The notes: generated by a model not told the origin, from the letters alone. DNA of 64,000 bases from Paenibacillus cellulosilyticus (GCF_003182255.1 NZ_QGTQ01000003.1:339306-403305); one strand, 5' to 3'. Shown: positions 51,965 through 61,269, counted from the first letter of the stretch. Translations and numbers: made by a program.

Positions 51965-52900
51965 ATGGCTTTCATGACTTTTATCTATGGGAAGGGATGC
52001 ATTATCGATATCAAACATTTGCAGTATGTGATCGAGGTTGCTCGAACAGGCAGCTTCACGAAGGCGGCTCAGACGATGTTCGTTAGTCAGCCAACGATCA
52101 GCAAGATGATTAAATCAGTCGAGGAGGAGCTGGGCGTTGAGCTGTTCGATCGTTCAGGTCCACGTATCGTACCGACAGACGTCGGACAGTTGATCGTCGA
52201 TCAAGCGAACGTGATTACGCACGCCTTCGGCAATCTAACGGCTGGGCTGGACGATCTCGCAACACTGCGCAGAGGCAAGCTTCGTATTGGACTGCCTCCG
52301 ATGGCAGGCGCTGGATATTTCGCAGAACCGATCGGACGCTTTCATGCGAAGTACCCGGGCATTGCCATTGAATTGGCAGAGGATGGCGCGAAGCGGATTG
52401 AATCGGATATTGAGAGCGGCGCACTTGATTTCGGCGTAGTGCTGCTTCCAACCAAATCAGAGCTGTTTGAATCGATTCTGATCGCGGATGAGCGGCTCAT
52501 GCTTCTCGTTCATCCCGAGCATCGTTATGCAGCGAGAACCGATGTCCGTCTGAATGAGCTTGCAGCAGAGTCATTCATCTCCTTTAGCGAAGGCTTTGCC
52601 TTACATGATCGAATTCCAGCGGCTTGTCTAGCAGAAGGCTTCCAGCCCAATGTCGTATGTGAAAGCTCGCAGTGGGATTTGATCGTACGGCTCGTTGCAG
52701 CCAATCTAGGCGTAGCGCTGCTGCCGGAGACGATATGTAAGGAAGCTGGAAGCGGGGTGGCGGCCATTGCATTGGAATCGCCGATCATTCCCTGGCAGTT
52801 GGCTTTCGTCTGGCGGAAGGATCGTTACTTGTCCTATGCAGCGAAAGAATGGATACGATATCTCGGTACGGTTTTTCCAGGCGGTCAATCTTCGAAATGA
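51965..52900 (+). CDS. cidR: LysR-family regulator, CidR type
   Basis: A LysR transcription factor divergent from cidAB and likely to control it; CidR of staphylococci responds to acetate and acid stress. The protein has the N-terminal winged helix (QYVIEVARTGSFTKAAQTMF, SQPTISKMIKSVEEELG) and a substrate-binding domain (about 95-300). Start choice is odd: the family usually begins at the residue pair just before IKHLQY, where the DNA has ATT/ATC codons behind GGGAAGGG, but no ATG, GTG or TTG. I report ATG 51965 (311 residues), which has a weak ribosome site; ATG 51974 is also possible. Confidence 0.8.
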   Translation: MAFMTFIYGKGCIIDIKHLQYVIEVARTGSFTKAAQTMFVSQPTISKMIKSVEEELGVELFDRSGPRIVPTDVGQLIVDQANVITHAFGNLTAGLDDLATLRRGKLRIGLPPMAGAGYFAEPIGRFHAKYPGIAIELAEDGAKRIESDIESGALDFGVVLLPTKSELFESILIADERLMLLVHPEHRYAARTDVRLNELAAESFISFSEGFALHDRIPAACLAEGFQPNVVCESSQWDLIVRLVAANLGVALLPETICKEAGSGVAAIALESPIIPWQLAFVWRKDRYLSYAAKEWIRYLGTVFPGGQSSK

Positions 52901-52942
52901 GGTTGAACGAGTTTCGACATCATAGCCATTCTCGGAACAGAA

Positions 52943-52951
52943 TGGTATACT
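52943..52951 (+). promoter_or_regulatory. Extended -10 promoter of miaB
   Basis: TGGTATACT is an extended -10 box. It directly follows a CCATTCT/AGAATGG hairpin (52926-52945). No -35 match is evident at normal spacing. Confidence 0.5.
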
Positions 52952-53015
52952 ATAGACTTGAATCATTCCTACATAATTGAGCTTGAATATATGAAGAAAG
53001 CGAAGTGAAAGGGCA

Positions 53016-54575
53016 ATGGCGAAAGATAATCAAGAGACAAAGGATTACGCCAAATATTTCGACTTTTCTAATATACAGACAAGCGTGGACGACAGTGGCG
53101 TCCGCAAAATGCGTTTGAATGGCCGTAACATTGCAATTCATGCTGAGCCCAGTCATCGCGATGAGAAGCAGCGTGGCAAACAACAAATTCAAGTGCATTA
53201 CGAGAATGCGATCCCTGATGAGCTTCTGACGCTTGGACAGGGCAAGCGCTATCTCATCTACACATACGGTTGTCAGATGAACGAACATGACACGGAAGTT
53301 ATGAAAGGCATGTTCGAACAGATGGGTTATACCGAGACAACGGATCGTTTGGAAGCGGATGTCATTTTGCTTAATACATGCGCGATTCGAGAAAATGCCG
53401 AGGACAAAGTGTTCGGCGAGCTGGGTCACTATAAGGCATTAAAGCGCGAGCGACCTAACCTGCTGCTGGGCGTTTGCGGTTGTATGTCACAGGAAGAATC
53501 CGTCGTCAACCGCATAATGGAGAAGCAGCAGCATGTCGATCTCGTGTTCGGTACGCATAACATCCACCGGCTTCCTTATTTGCTGCAGAACGCCTACTAC
53601 AATAAAGAGATGGTTGTCGAGGTCTGGTCCAAGGAAGGCGACATTATCGAGAATCTGCCGAAGAAACGTGAAGGCATGCGAGCATGGGTGAACATCATGT
53701 ACGGCTGCGATAAGTTCTGCACGTACTGCATCGTGCCTTATACGCGTGGCAAGGAGCGGAGTCGTCGTCCAGAAGACGTCATTGCAGAAGTTCGTGAGCT
53801 TGCACGTCAAGGCTACAAAGAGGTTACGCTGCTTGGTCAGAACGTCAATGCTTACGGCAAAGACTTCGAAGACAGCGAGTACCGGTTCGGCGATTTGATG
53901 GCAGATATTTCGACAATCAATATTCCAAGAATTCGCTTCACTACGAGTCATCCGCGTGACTTCGACGATCATCTGATTGAGGTGTTGGCGGGCAAGGGAA
54001 ATCTCGTGGAACATATTCACCTTCCTGTGCAGTCCGGCAGCTCGGAAGTATTGAAGCGGATGAGCCGTAAGTATTCGCGGGAGCGCTTCCTTGAATTGGT
54101 AGGTAAAATTAAGAAAGCGATTCCCGGTGTCGTGCTGTCGACGGATATCATCGTCGGCTTCCCGGGCGAAACCGAAGAGCAGTTCGAAGAAACGCTGTCA
54201 CTCGTCCGTGAAGTCGGCTTCGAGATGGCATACACATTTATTTATTCGCCGCGTGAAGGTACGCCTGCCGCGGATATGGAAGACAATGTGCCGTTTGAAG
54301 AGAAGAAGGCACGGCTGGCACGATTGAACGACTTGATGGCAGAGCTCGGCCGCAAAGGCAACGAACAGCTGCACGGTCAAATCGTCGAAGTGCTGGTGGA
54401 AGGTGAAAGCAAGAACAAGGCGAACGTGCTGTCCGGTCGTACGCGGACGAACAAGCTCGTTCACTTCGAAGGACCGAAGGAATGGATCGGTCAATTCATT
54501 CAAGTGCGAGTGACGGAGCCGCTTACCTGGCATATTAAGGGAGAGCCTGTCCTGCATGAAGAAGCAGTATCTTAA
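53016..54575 (+). CDS. miaB: tRNA-2-methylthio-N6-dimethylallyladenosine synthase MiaB
   Basis: MiaB is a radical SAM methylthiotransferase that modifies i6A37 in tRNAs reading UNN codons. The 519-residue protein has an N-terminal extension (about 1-70), the UPF0004 domain with [11 protein letters not shown] and [17 protein letters not shown], the radical SAM motif [20 protein letters not shown], and a C-terminal TRAM domain. ATG 53016 follows AAAGGG. It precedes ricA, as ymcB precedes ymcA in B. subtilis. Confidence 0.96.
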   Translation: MAKDNQETKDYAKYFDFSNIQTSVDDSGVRKMRLNGRNIAIHAEPSHRDEKQRGKQQIQVHYENAIPDELLTLGQGKRYLIYTYGCQMNEHDTEVMKGMFEQMGYTETTDRLEADVILLNTCAIRENAEDKVFGELGHYKALKRERPNLLLGVCGCMSQEESVVNRIMEKQQHVDLVFGTHNIHRLPYLLQNAYYNKEMVVEVWSKEGDIIENLPKKREGMRAWVNIMYGCDKFCTYCIVPYTRGKERSRRPEDVIAEVRELARQGYKEVTLLGQNVNAYGKDFEDSEYRFGDLMADISTINIPRIRFTTSHPRDFDDHLIEVLAGKGNLVEHIHLPVQSGSSEVLKRMSRKYSRERFLELVGKIKKAIPGVVLSTDIIVGFPGETEEQFEETLSLVREVGFEMAYTFIYSPREGTPAADMEDNVPFEEKKARLARLNDLMAELGRKGNEQLHGQIVEVLVEGESKNKANVLSGRTRTNKLVHFEGPKEWIGQFIQVRVTEPLTWHIKGEPVLHEEAVS

Positions 54576-54632
54576 TTAAGAATTTCAGAAGAAGATAAAC
54601 GATACGCTAACGTAGCGATAGGAGAGATAACA

Positions 54633-55127
54633 ATGGCTGAGCAGCACGCACATACTTGCGGGCATGACCACGATCACGACCATGACCACGAGAACGGACG
54701 GTGTGTTCCTAGCTTCCATACGCGCGATTTGATCGTTCGTAAGGACGTGATGGAGAAGGCAAAAGAATTGGCAGACTTGATCTATACTTCGGAAGAGGTA
54801 GAGCGTTACCGTCAAGCAGAGAAGCAGATCCAAGGACATGAGCGCGTTCAATCGCTCATGGCGCTGCTGAAGAAGAAGCAGAAGGAAGTCGTTGCTTTCG
54901 AGAAGACATTCAAGAACGAGACGATGGCGAAGAAGATTGAACAGGAAATGGCCGAGCTGCAGGATGAACTGGACGGCATGCCGATCGTTTCCCAGTTCCA
55001 GCAAAGCCAATCGGACATCAATTATATGCTTCAGCTCGTGATCGGTGTTGTACGCGATACGGTTGCTCAGAAGCTTGAGGTTGAAGGCGCTACGGAGCAG
55101 GATGAGCCTGCAGATTGCAGCAATTAA
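54633..55127 (+). CDS. ricA: RicA (YmcA) regulatory iron-sulfur protein, His-rich N-terminus
   Basis: RicA, with RicF (YlbF) and RicT (YaaT), forms an iron-sulfur complex that directs RNase Y and affects sporulation, competence and biofilm. The 164-residue protein has the helical DUF964 core (VMEKAKELADLIYTSEEVERY, then DELDGMPIVSQFQQSQSDIN) and a late Cys near the end (ADCSN), as in the B. subtilis protein. Unusually it begins MAEQHAHTCGHDHDHDHDH, a His/Asp-rich stretch with cysteines at both ends that looks metal-binding and is absent from the B. subtilis protein. ATG 54633 follows ATAGGAGAG. rny is encoded at 42.5 kb. Confidence 0.88.
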   Translation: MAEQHAHTCGHDHDHDHDHENGRCVPSFHTRDLIVRKDVMEKAKELADLIYTSEEVERYRQAEKQIQGHERVQSLMALLKKKQKEVVAFEKTFKNETMAKKIEQEMAELQDELDGMPIVSQFQQSQSDINYMLQLVIGVVRDTVAQKLEVEGATEQDEPADCSN

Positions 55128-55142
55128 GCCTTAAATGAACGA

Positions 55143-55177
55143 AACAGGGAAAGCGATATGCGCTTTTCCTGTTTTTT
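55143..55177 (+). terminator. Terminator after ricA
   Basis: AACAGGGAAAGCG pairs with CGCTTTTCCTGTT (one mismatch), followed by TTTTT. Confidence 0.88.
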
Positions 55178-55268
55178 CGTTTGTGCAATAGGATAAATTA
55201 AGATCGATAGAACAAGAAAAGATGCCCAAACTTCATATTGTTGATAAAACCTATCTCGAAACGCGGGA

Positions 55269-55297
55269 TTGACCTGGCAATTCGTTTTTATCATAAT
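55269..55297 (+). promoter_or_regulatory. SigA promoter of the alcohol dehydrogenase gene
   Basis: TTGACC (55269-55274) and CATAAT (55292-55297) are 17 bp apart, 45 bp before the start codon. Confidence 0.75.
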
Positions 55298-55341
55298 AGA
55301 GAAGTGTAGTTGTACATAACCGGAAGGGGAGATTAAGCAGC

Positions 55342-56505
55342 ATGCGTCCTTTTGTCTATCGGAATCCAACAAAACTGATTTTTGGCGATCAATCGCTTCA
55401 TCACATCACAGCTGAGGCTGAGAAATATGGGAAGAAAGTGCTGCTCGTATACGGCGGAGGCAGCATTAAGCGTAACGGCTTGTACAATGAAGTGCTCGAG
55501 CTGTTGGGACAAGCTGGCTGCAGCGTATTCGAATTGGCTGGCGTAGAGCCGAACCCACGTTTGTCGACGGTTCACCGTGGTGCTGACATTATTCGTCAGG
55601 AGGGCATCGATTGGGTGCTTGCTGTAGGCGGCGGCAGTACGCTGGATTGTGCCAAAGCGATCGCAGCTGCGGCGAAGTACGACGGCAACTTCTGGGACAT
55701 TGTAACGAAAAAAGCAACGGTTCAATCCGCACTGCCACTTGGTACGGTACTGACGCTGGCTGCGACGGGTTCGGAGATGAACTCGAACTCGGTTATTACG
55801 AACGAAGAGACAGAGGAGAAGCACGGCTGGGCTAGTCCGCATGTGTACCCAGCTTTCTCGATTCTAGATGCCAAGTGGACAGCTTCCGCACCTAAGGATC
55901 ATACGGTATACGGCATCGTCGATATGATGGCGCATGTGTTCGAACAATATTTCCACCACGACGCTCGTACGCCTGTGCAAGACGGCTTCAGCGAATCGAT
56001 TTTGCGTGCAGTTGTAGAAACAGCACCGCATCTGGTCAATGACCTAACGAATGTACAATATCGCGAAACGATTTTGTACTGCGGTACGATGGCGCTGAAT
56101 GGTACGCTGTCGATGGGTATTCTAGGCGACTGGGCGAACCATGATATGGAGCACGCGGTATCGGCTGTGTACGATATTCCGCACGGCGGCGGCCTTGCGA
56201 TTTTGTTCCCGAACTGGATGACCTATGTACTTGACGACAATGTCGCACGTTTCCGCCAGTTCGCGGTTAACGTATTCGGCATCCGCGAAGACGGACGTTC
56301 GGATCGTGAAATTGCCGAAGCGGGCATTCAAGCACTGCGTGATTTCTGGAACTCGATCGGCGCTCCTTCGCGTCTGTCTGATTACAACATTGACGCAAGC
56401 CGACTCGAAGAGATGGCGGATAAAACAGTTGGCGGTAGCACGCGCGGTCACTTCCGCAAGCTGACGAAGGAAGACGTAGTTAACATCTACCGTCTGTCGC
56501 TGTAA
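55342..56505 (+). CDS. Iron-containing alcohol dehydrogenase (butanol dehydrogenase type)
   Basis: An NAD(P)H-dependent group III alcohol dehydrogenase, most like YugJ/BdhA butanol dehydrogenases. The 387-residue protein has the nucleotide loop [32 protein letters not shown], the iron-binding aspartate and histidine series ([41 protein letters not shown]). ATG 55342 follows GAAGGGGAG. It is a single-gene unit with its own promoter. The physiological substrate is unknown; a role in aldehyde detoxification or fermentation is an inference from the family. Confidence 0.9.
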   Translation: MRPFVYRNPTKLIFGDQSLHHITAEAEKYGKKVLLVYGGGSIKRNGLYNEVLELLGQAGCSVFELAGVEPNPRLSTVHRGADIIRQEGIDWVLAVGGGSTLDCAKAIAAAAKYDGNFWDIVTKKATVQSALPLGTVLTLAATGSEMNSNSVITNEETEEKHGWASPHVYPAFSILDAKWTASAPKDHTVYGIVDMMAHVFEQYFHHDARTPVQDGFSESILRAVVETAPHLVNDLTNVQYRETILYCGTMALNGTLSMGILGDWANHDMEHAVSAVYDIPHGGGLAILFPNWMTYVLDDNVARFRQFAVNVFGIREDGRSDREIAEAGIQALRDFWNSIGAPSRLSDYNIDASRLEEMADKTVGGSTRGHFRKLTKEDVVNIYRLSL

Positions 56506-56572
56506 AATCGCGATAAGGCCAGCTTTGCAAGCACGGCGCACAGCTTAATAGGCATTGATATGCCGCAAAAGA

Positions 56573-56607
56573 AAAACAGGGAGAGCCTAGTGGCTCATCC
56601 CTGTTTT
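56573..56607. terminator. Bidirectional terminator between the dehydrogenase gene and bioY
   Basis: AAAACAGGGA and GAGCC pair with GGCTC and TCCCTGTTTT around TAGT. It overlaps the last codons of bioY and serves both converging genes. Confidence 0.85.
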
Positions 56608-57207
56608 GTGTGTTGCGGAGGTGTAGGCTGTTGATTGCTTAGCATGACGTGCTGCAATGAACGGATAGAGTGACATCGTAAGTCCGGTTGCAACGACGGC
56701 TTTCAGCGCATCGCCTGCCAGGTATGGGTAGCAGCCTTTAATCATCGCTTGATGGAATGAGTAATTAACCGAATGCATGAGCCATGGCACGCCGGACACG
56801 TAGCTGAGCAGCGAACCGAATACTTCGAAGACGAGGAATAGTCCAACGATCATTGCGGTCCGATTCGACGCCAGGCGGCTGTTCATCAGCTTTACGACGA
56901 ACAACCCAACGAAGAAGGCGTTGAATGGGAATGCAGCAATGAAGCCGCCTGTTGGGCCAGTCATGTACGATAGTCCGCCTTGACCGTGCAGGAGCGGCAG
57001 TCCGGTCGCCGTGAGCAGCAGCACAATCATAATGCTGGAGAAGCCGAGCCTTGCTCCGAGGAAGGCGCCTGCGAGCATGACGGCGAGATTTTGTAGGGTG
57101 ATTGGTACTGCAGAGAAGCCTAGTTCGAATTTAACGGCACTTAGCGCGATGAAGAGAGCGCCGAACAGTGCGGTGAAGACGATGCTGCGAAGTGATGATG
57201 CTTTCAT
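56587..57207 (-). CDS. bioY: Biotin ECF transporter substrate-binding subunit BioY
   Basis: BioY is the membrane S component that binds biotin and works with an ECF energising module. The 206-residue protein has about six hydrophobic helices, with the family blocks ITLQNLAVMLAGAFLGARLG, GQGGLSYMTGPTGGF and the C-terminal YLAGDALKAVVATG. The minus-strand start is ATG 57207, preceded by AGGAAGGTG. It is divergent from two ATPase genes, the second fused to EcfT, so the pair of operons probably encodes one complete transporter. Confidence 0.92.
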   Translation of the reverse strand: MKASSLRSIVFTALFGALFIALSAVKFELGFSAVPITLQNLAVMLAGAFLGARLGFSSIMIVLLLTATGLPLLHGQGGLSYMTGPTGGFIAAFPFNAFFVGLFVVKLMNSRLASNRTAMIVGLFLVFEVFGSLLSYVSGVPWLMHSVNYSFHQAMIKGCYPYLAGDALKAVVATGLTMSLYPFIAARHAKQSTAYTSATHKTGMSH

Positions 57208-57237
57208 AATTGCACCTTCCTATGTCGTTTGATATAT

Positions 57238-57268
57238 GTTAACCTATAATCATATAAACTTGGTTAAC
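57238..57268. promoter_or_regulatory. Candidate BirA operator in the bioY/ecf spacer
   Basis: GTTAACC (57238-57244) and GGTTAAC (57262-57268) form an inverted repeat with a 17-bp spacer. The half-sites match Firmicute BirA boxes, although the spacer is slightly longer than I would expect. AT-rich -10-like sequences lie within it. Confidence 0.55.
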
Positions 57269-57322
57269 GAAAAGAATCATAGCACACGTTTTCCGATATA
57301 GGAAGAGGTTGGGTGAATTATT

Positions 57323-58213
57323 TTGCAGCGAGAACGTTGGAGGTTGAGATCGGTTGATTTGTTCGTACAGTCAGCGGTATCTCATAGACCCGGGAATAAC
57401 GGCGGGAACAATCCGCTCGTACATACAATGGAGCATCATCTGCTTCATCAAATTGATCTAACCATTAAGCACGGAGAATGGGTGTTTCTTGTTGGATCGA
57501 ATGGCAGTGGCAAGAGCACATTGGCACGGCTTCTTGCAGGACTTGGGCATGCGCGAGTCACAGGGGATATCGCTAGAATGGAAGACGCTTCGTTCGCTCC
57601 GCTCGTCGCACAAAATCCGGAAGCTGCGCTTGTCGGGATGACACCCGAAGAAGATGCTATACTGCTGCTGGAACAGCTCGCAGTTGAAGCAGGGGAGATG
57701 CCTAAACGAATTGATGCAGCTATGCGTATCGTCGGGCTGACCGATCAGATGAAGCAGCCGATTGCGCAGCTATCAGGCGGGCAGAAGCAGCTTGCTGCTA
57801 TTGCAGGATGCATCGCAAGCGGTGCAGATGCCCTTATAGTCGATGAACCGACCGCAATGCTCGACCCCCAAGCATCAGCTGCTGTCATGGCTGCACTGCG
57901 TGAACTACATCGTACCGGAACGACAGTTATATGGGTTACACAGCGTCTGGAGGAATTGCAGGAAGGTGACCGGGTCGTGTCCATGAAGGACGGACGGATC
58001 AAATTCGATGGTCGTGCGGAACAATTCTATTCGAGAGATAACGCTAATGTGGGAAGTCCTTGCGAAGAAGCGGGACTCGATGCGCCGTATGTGGTACATA
58101 CCGTTTGGGAGTTGCAGCGATCCGGTATTATGCTGGATCCGCCTATGCCGCTTACGGCATCCTCACTAGCAAAGGCGGTGAACAGCTATGCCAAACAGCC
58201 TGCATGCTCGTGA
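57323..58213 (+). CDS. ecfA1: ECF transporter ATP-binding subunit
   Basis: An ABC ATPase of the energy-coupling factor class. The 296-residue protein has Walker A GSNGSGKST, a Q-loop segment VAQNPEAALVGMTPEEDA, the signature LSGGQKQLAAI, Walker B ALIVDEPTAMLD and the H-loop region VIWVTQRL, where the usual His appears replaced by Gln. The start is TTG 57323 with AGAGGTTGGG upstream; the first 30 residues are family-atypical, so a later start is possible. It overlaps the next gene by 26 nt and is divergent from bioY. Confidence 0.85.
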   Translation: MQRERWRLRSVDLFVQSAVSHRPGNNGGNNPLVHTMEHHLLHQIDLTIKHGEWVFLVGSNGSGKSTLARLLAGLGHARVTGDIARMEDASFAPLVAQNPEAALVGMTPEEDAILLLEQLAVEAGEMPKRIDAAMRIVGLTDQMKQPIAQLSGGQKQLAAIAGCIASGADALIVDEPTAMLDPQASAAVMAALRELHRTGTTVIWVTQRLEELQEGDRVVSMKDGRIKFDGRAEQFYSRDNANVGSPCEEAGLDAPYVVHTVWELQRSGIMLDPPMPLTASSLAKAVNSYAKQPACS

Positions 58214-59897
58214 TCTGAGAGTTGTAGTTGATGGGAAGACCATTGTTCGTTCCTTAACCGCTGCGTTCAAGAGTGGGCATATTACGTTAATCGTCGGGCA
58301 TAATGGCGCAGGCAAGTCTACGCTGCTGGAAACATTGGCAGGGCTTCGGGAGCCGGCGTCCGGTGTAATTGTACTAGAAGATCAGCCGTTATGGCTGAAG
58401 CGGAAGCTCAATCATAATTATTTGATGCAGATTGGCGTTTCCTTGCAGCAGTCTGCAGCGCAATGGTTTCTGCCAACGGTCGCAGATGAATTCCGATACT
58501 CGCTCCGCCCTTATCGGTTAAGCAGCGCTGAGAGCGATGCGCGTATGAAGATTGCCCTGTCAGCAGTTGGTCTAGAGGAGGAACAGTTCCTTCATCGAGA
58601 TCCGAAGACGCTGAGCGGCGGACAGCAGCGTCGCTTATCCATTGCTATGCTAGCGGCATGTCAATCGAAATGGCTGCTGTTGGATGAGCCCACGGCGGGG
58701 CTGGATGCTGAAGGCACTCGCCAGCTAGGTATGTTCCTTCAAGCACATCGTGATGCAGGCGGGAGTGCAATCATCGTCGCGCATGACCTGGATGTACTGC
58801 TGCCAGTTGCGGATGCGGTGCTCGTACTAGACGGAGGAATCGCAGTGTCATCGGATATGCGGTCAGCTGCAGCATACGCTGCCTTATTAGCCGCTTCATC
58901 CGATAAGGGACCGCTGCCACAACCACTGGAGACGGCGGTACTGCTGCAGCAAGCGGGATTTGCACTGCCAGTGACGAACGAAGCGTGGCTGGAGCCACAA
59001 GCATTGGCTGCGGTACTGGTAAGTGAACTGCAAGGACAAGATCATAACGAGGATCGCGCTAGTAGTGTGACGGTGTCATCATATCCAGCAGCTCCACAGG
59101 CAGCATCGGAAACTAGAGCTCCGACGTCAGAACAACCCGTACAGCAAGCGATCAGCAAGACAGGAATCATTTCATCAGACCGATTTGATCCCCGAGCTGT
59201 AATCCTCAGCTACCTGCTGTTTGCAACGGGTATACTCATGCAGCAGAGCTGGATCGGCTTGCTTATTGCAACTGCAACGGCGTTGGCATTCGTCTGGTGG
59301 CCGCTTCGTTACACAATCACGCCATGGCGGAATGCCGTTATGCTGTATGCGAAGATGGTTCTTCTATTTGTACTATTCGCGGGTATCAAGATAAGCCCTA
59401 TCGGGTACGATTGGCATCCAGCGATGGAGACGGGTTATCGTCTTTGTAAGCTGTTCGTCGTCATGGTGACTGGCTTGCCGATTGCTGCACTCATGACACC
59501 TATTCGGCTTCAGCGTGCAATTGAACAAACGTTAGGCTGGCTGCGTCAGGTGAAACTGCCGATCGAAGCTCTCGCATTGACCGTGGCACTTATCTTTCGT
59601 TTCTTACCGATGATCAAGCAGGAGTGGGATCGCTTCGTCCGCATCGCGCACGCGAGGGGCAAATCGACAACAAGACCAGGCAAGCTGCCTGCTCGGATGC
59701 TTTATGCCATTCTGGCACCGTTCATGCTGTCTATGCTGCGTGGGGCCGATGAGATGACGGACGCGCTGGAGGCGCGAGGTTATGGAAGAGAAGGCGGAAG
59801 CAAGCCGACGCGAGGCATCGTATTGCGATGGTCAATGACGGACAGCAAGCTCGTGGCGGTGTTCGGCATTTTATTTGTTCTTTTTTATTTGTTGTAA
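58188..59897 (+). CDS. Fused ECF ATP-binding and transmembrane (EcfA-EcfT) protein
   Basis: This 569-residue protein joins two normally separate ECF subunits. Residues 1 to about 250 are an ABC ATPase with VGHNGAGKST, LSGGQQRRLSIA, LLLDEPTAGLD and the HDLDVL H-loop. After a Ser/Pro/Ala-rich linker (about 250-325) comes an EcfT membrane domain with several hydrophobic helices and the two ARG coupling motifs, AHARGKS and EARGYG. ATG 58188 follows GGCGGTG. With EcfA1 and BioY this would complete an energised transporter from three polypeptides. A frameshift-free single frame runs through the join. Confidence 0.88.
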   Translation: MPNSLHARDLRVVVDGKTIVRSLTAAFKSGHITLIVGHNGAGKSTLLETLAGLREPASGVIVLEDQPLWLKRKLNHNYLMQIGVSLQQSAAQWFLPTVADEFRYSLRPYRLSSAESDARMKIALSAVGLEEEQFLHRDPKTLSGGQQRRLSIAMLAACQSKWLLLDEPTAGLDAEGTRQLGMFLQAHRDAGGSAIIVAHDLDVLLPVADAVLVLDGGIAVSSDMRSAAAYAALLAASSDKGPLPQPLETAVLLQQAGFALPVTNEAWLEPQALAAVLVSELQGQDHNEDRASSVTVSSYPAAPQAASETRAPTSEQPVQQAISKTGIISSDRFDPRAVILSYLLFATGILMQQSWIGLLIATATALAFVWWPLRYTITPWRNAVMLYAKMVLLFVLFAGIKISPIGYDWHPAMETGYRLCKLFVVMVTGLPIAALMTPIRLQRAIEQTLGWLRQVKLPIEALALTVALIFRFLPMIKQEWDRFVRIAHARGKSTTRPGKLPARMLYAILAPFMLSMLRGADEMTDALEARGYGREGGSKPTRGIVLRWSMTDSKLVAVFGILFVLFYLL

Positions 59898-59900
59898 AAT

Positions 59901-59937
59901 AAAATCCGCATGCTCATTTGCAGCATGCGGATTTTTT
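59901..59937. terminator. Bidirectional terminator between the ECF and MFS genes
   Basis: AAAATCCGCATGCT pairs with AGCATGCGGATTTTTT; both strands have T-runs. Confidence 0.92.
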
Positions 59938-59946
59938 ATCCCCTCA

Positions 59947-61143
59947 TTACCTTGCAATCTGGTGCTTCTCGCTCGCAGCCTCGCGACCCCATTTCAATGC
60001 CAGCACCGTCGCGATGACGCCCGCTGCGCCGCCTAACCAGAAGCCGCTGTCGATGCTCCAGCGGTCATTCATCCAACCCGCAACGAATGGTCCAGCGAAC
60101 ATGCCGACGGAATAGACGGCTTGATAGAAGCCCATCGCCGTTGCACGCTCGTTCAATTGCGCCTCGCGAATGGCTAGGCTGAGCAGCATCGGCAGCAGCA
60201 GCCCCTGCATGAAGCCGTTAACCGCTTGTGTTAAGGCGAGCACGATCAGGTTCGGACTGAATGCAATAAGTGCGGTTGCGACTGCGCCAACACCGAAACC
60301 AATCTGCAGCAGCCGCCACTCCCCAAGCTTCGCCGATAACACTCCGCCTGCTAATAGAGAAGCTATTGCGTGCGGCACCATGAAGGCGAATACGATCGCA
60401 GTTAGCAGCCAGCCGTCTGCACCAAGCTCTTTAGCCTTGAGTGGTGTGAATCCGAACATCGAGATAAAGAGCATCGCATGTACGAGTACAGATAGAATTG
60501 CTGCATGAACGAGTGTCCGCTGCCGGACGACGCCGCGAAGTAAGCGAACGGACATCGGCGGCCGGCCCTCAGCCGCGGGCTCTTCACGAATAAACAAAGC
60601 AACAATGAGTCCAATCATGCCTGCCCCGATTCCGATGTAGAACGGGACATGCCAGCTGAATGTGTCTGCAAGCGGCGCGCTGAACGCCATCCCAAGCAGT
60701 TGACCCGCCACGGTCATCGCACTAACCTGACCCATTGCCTTCGATGCTTCATCCGGTCGAAACAGGGAAGCATACATGATCGTAAACGCAACCCATGTGG
60801 ATGCGCATATCCCGGCGGTTATCCGCCCCGATAGTGCCCAGCCTAATCCGCCGGGGATGATGAACAATAAGCAGCTGAGCGACCCGGCGGCAAGACCAAG
60901 CATGATGAACGGCTTGCGGCGGCCCATCGTATCGGACCAGAGCCCGATCGGAAAACGTACGAGCAGTTGGACGAAGCCATAGCTGCCGAGGACGAGGCCA
61001 ATCATGCCAAGTGATAGGCCACGCGAGGTTAAGTAAGGGGATAGAATCGGAACATACATATACATGGAGGTCCAATAGAGGACCGTCATGATGCCAAACC
61101 AGACACGTTGCTGTCGGCGAGGAATGCGAAGCGCAGCAGACAT
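59947..61143 (-). CDS. MFS transporter
   Basis: A 12-helix major facilitator of 398 residues, substrate unknown, probably an efflux-type permease. It shows the MFS loop 2-3 motif as RFPIGLWSDTMGRRKPFI (close to GxxxDxxGRR), and two six-helix halves separated by a polar loop near 185-205 (REEPAAEGRPPMSVRLLR). The minus-strand start is ATG 61143, with GGAGGTAATG upstream. It converges on the ECF operon and is divergent from the two-component genes, sharing a 200-bp spacer with them. Confidence 0.85.
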   Translation of the reverse strand: MSAALRIPRRQQRVWFGIMTVLYWTSMYMYVPILSPYLTSRGLSLGMIGLVLGSYGFVQLLVRFPIGLWSDTMGRRKPFIMLGLAAGSLSCLLFIIPGGLGWALSGRITAGICASTWVAFTIMYASLFRPDEASKAMGQVSAMTVAGQLLGMAFSAPLADTFSWHVPFYIGIGAGMIGLIVALFIREEPAAEGRPPMSVRLLRGVVRQRTLVHAAILSVLVHAMLFISMFGFTPLKAKELGADGWLLTAIVFAFMVPHAIASLLAGGVLSAKLGEWRLLQIGFGVGAVATALIAFSPNLIVLALTQAVNGFMQGLLLPMLLSLAIREAQLNERATAMGFYQAVYSVGMFAGPFVAGWMNDRWSIDSGFWLGGAAGVIATVLALKWGREAASEKHQIAR

Positions 61144-61269
61144 TAGGTCATTACCTCCATCACAAGTTGCATACAGCTTCTACAATACAGCGGATTTTAC
61201 GATGGCTCAATGCAAGAATGAGGGAGATTTAATTATTTTGTAAGAAATGAGTTAAAAACCGTTAAGATA

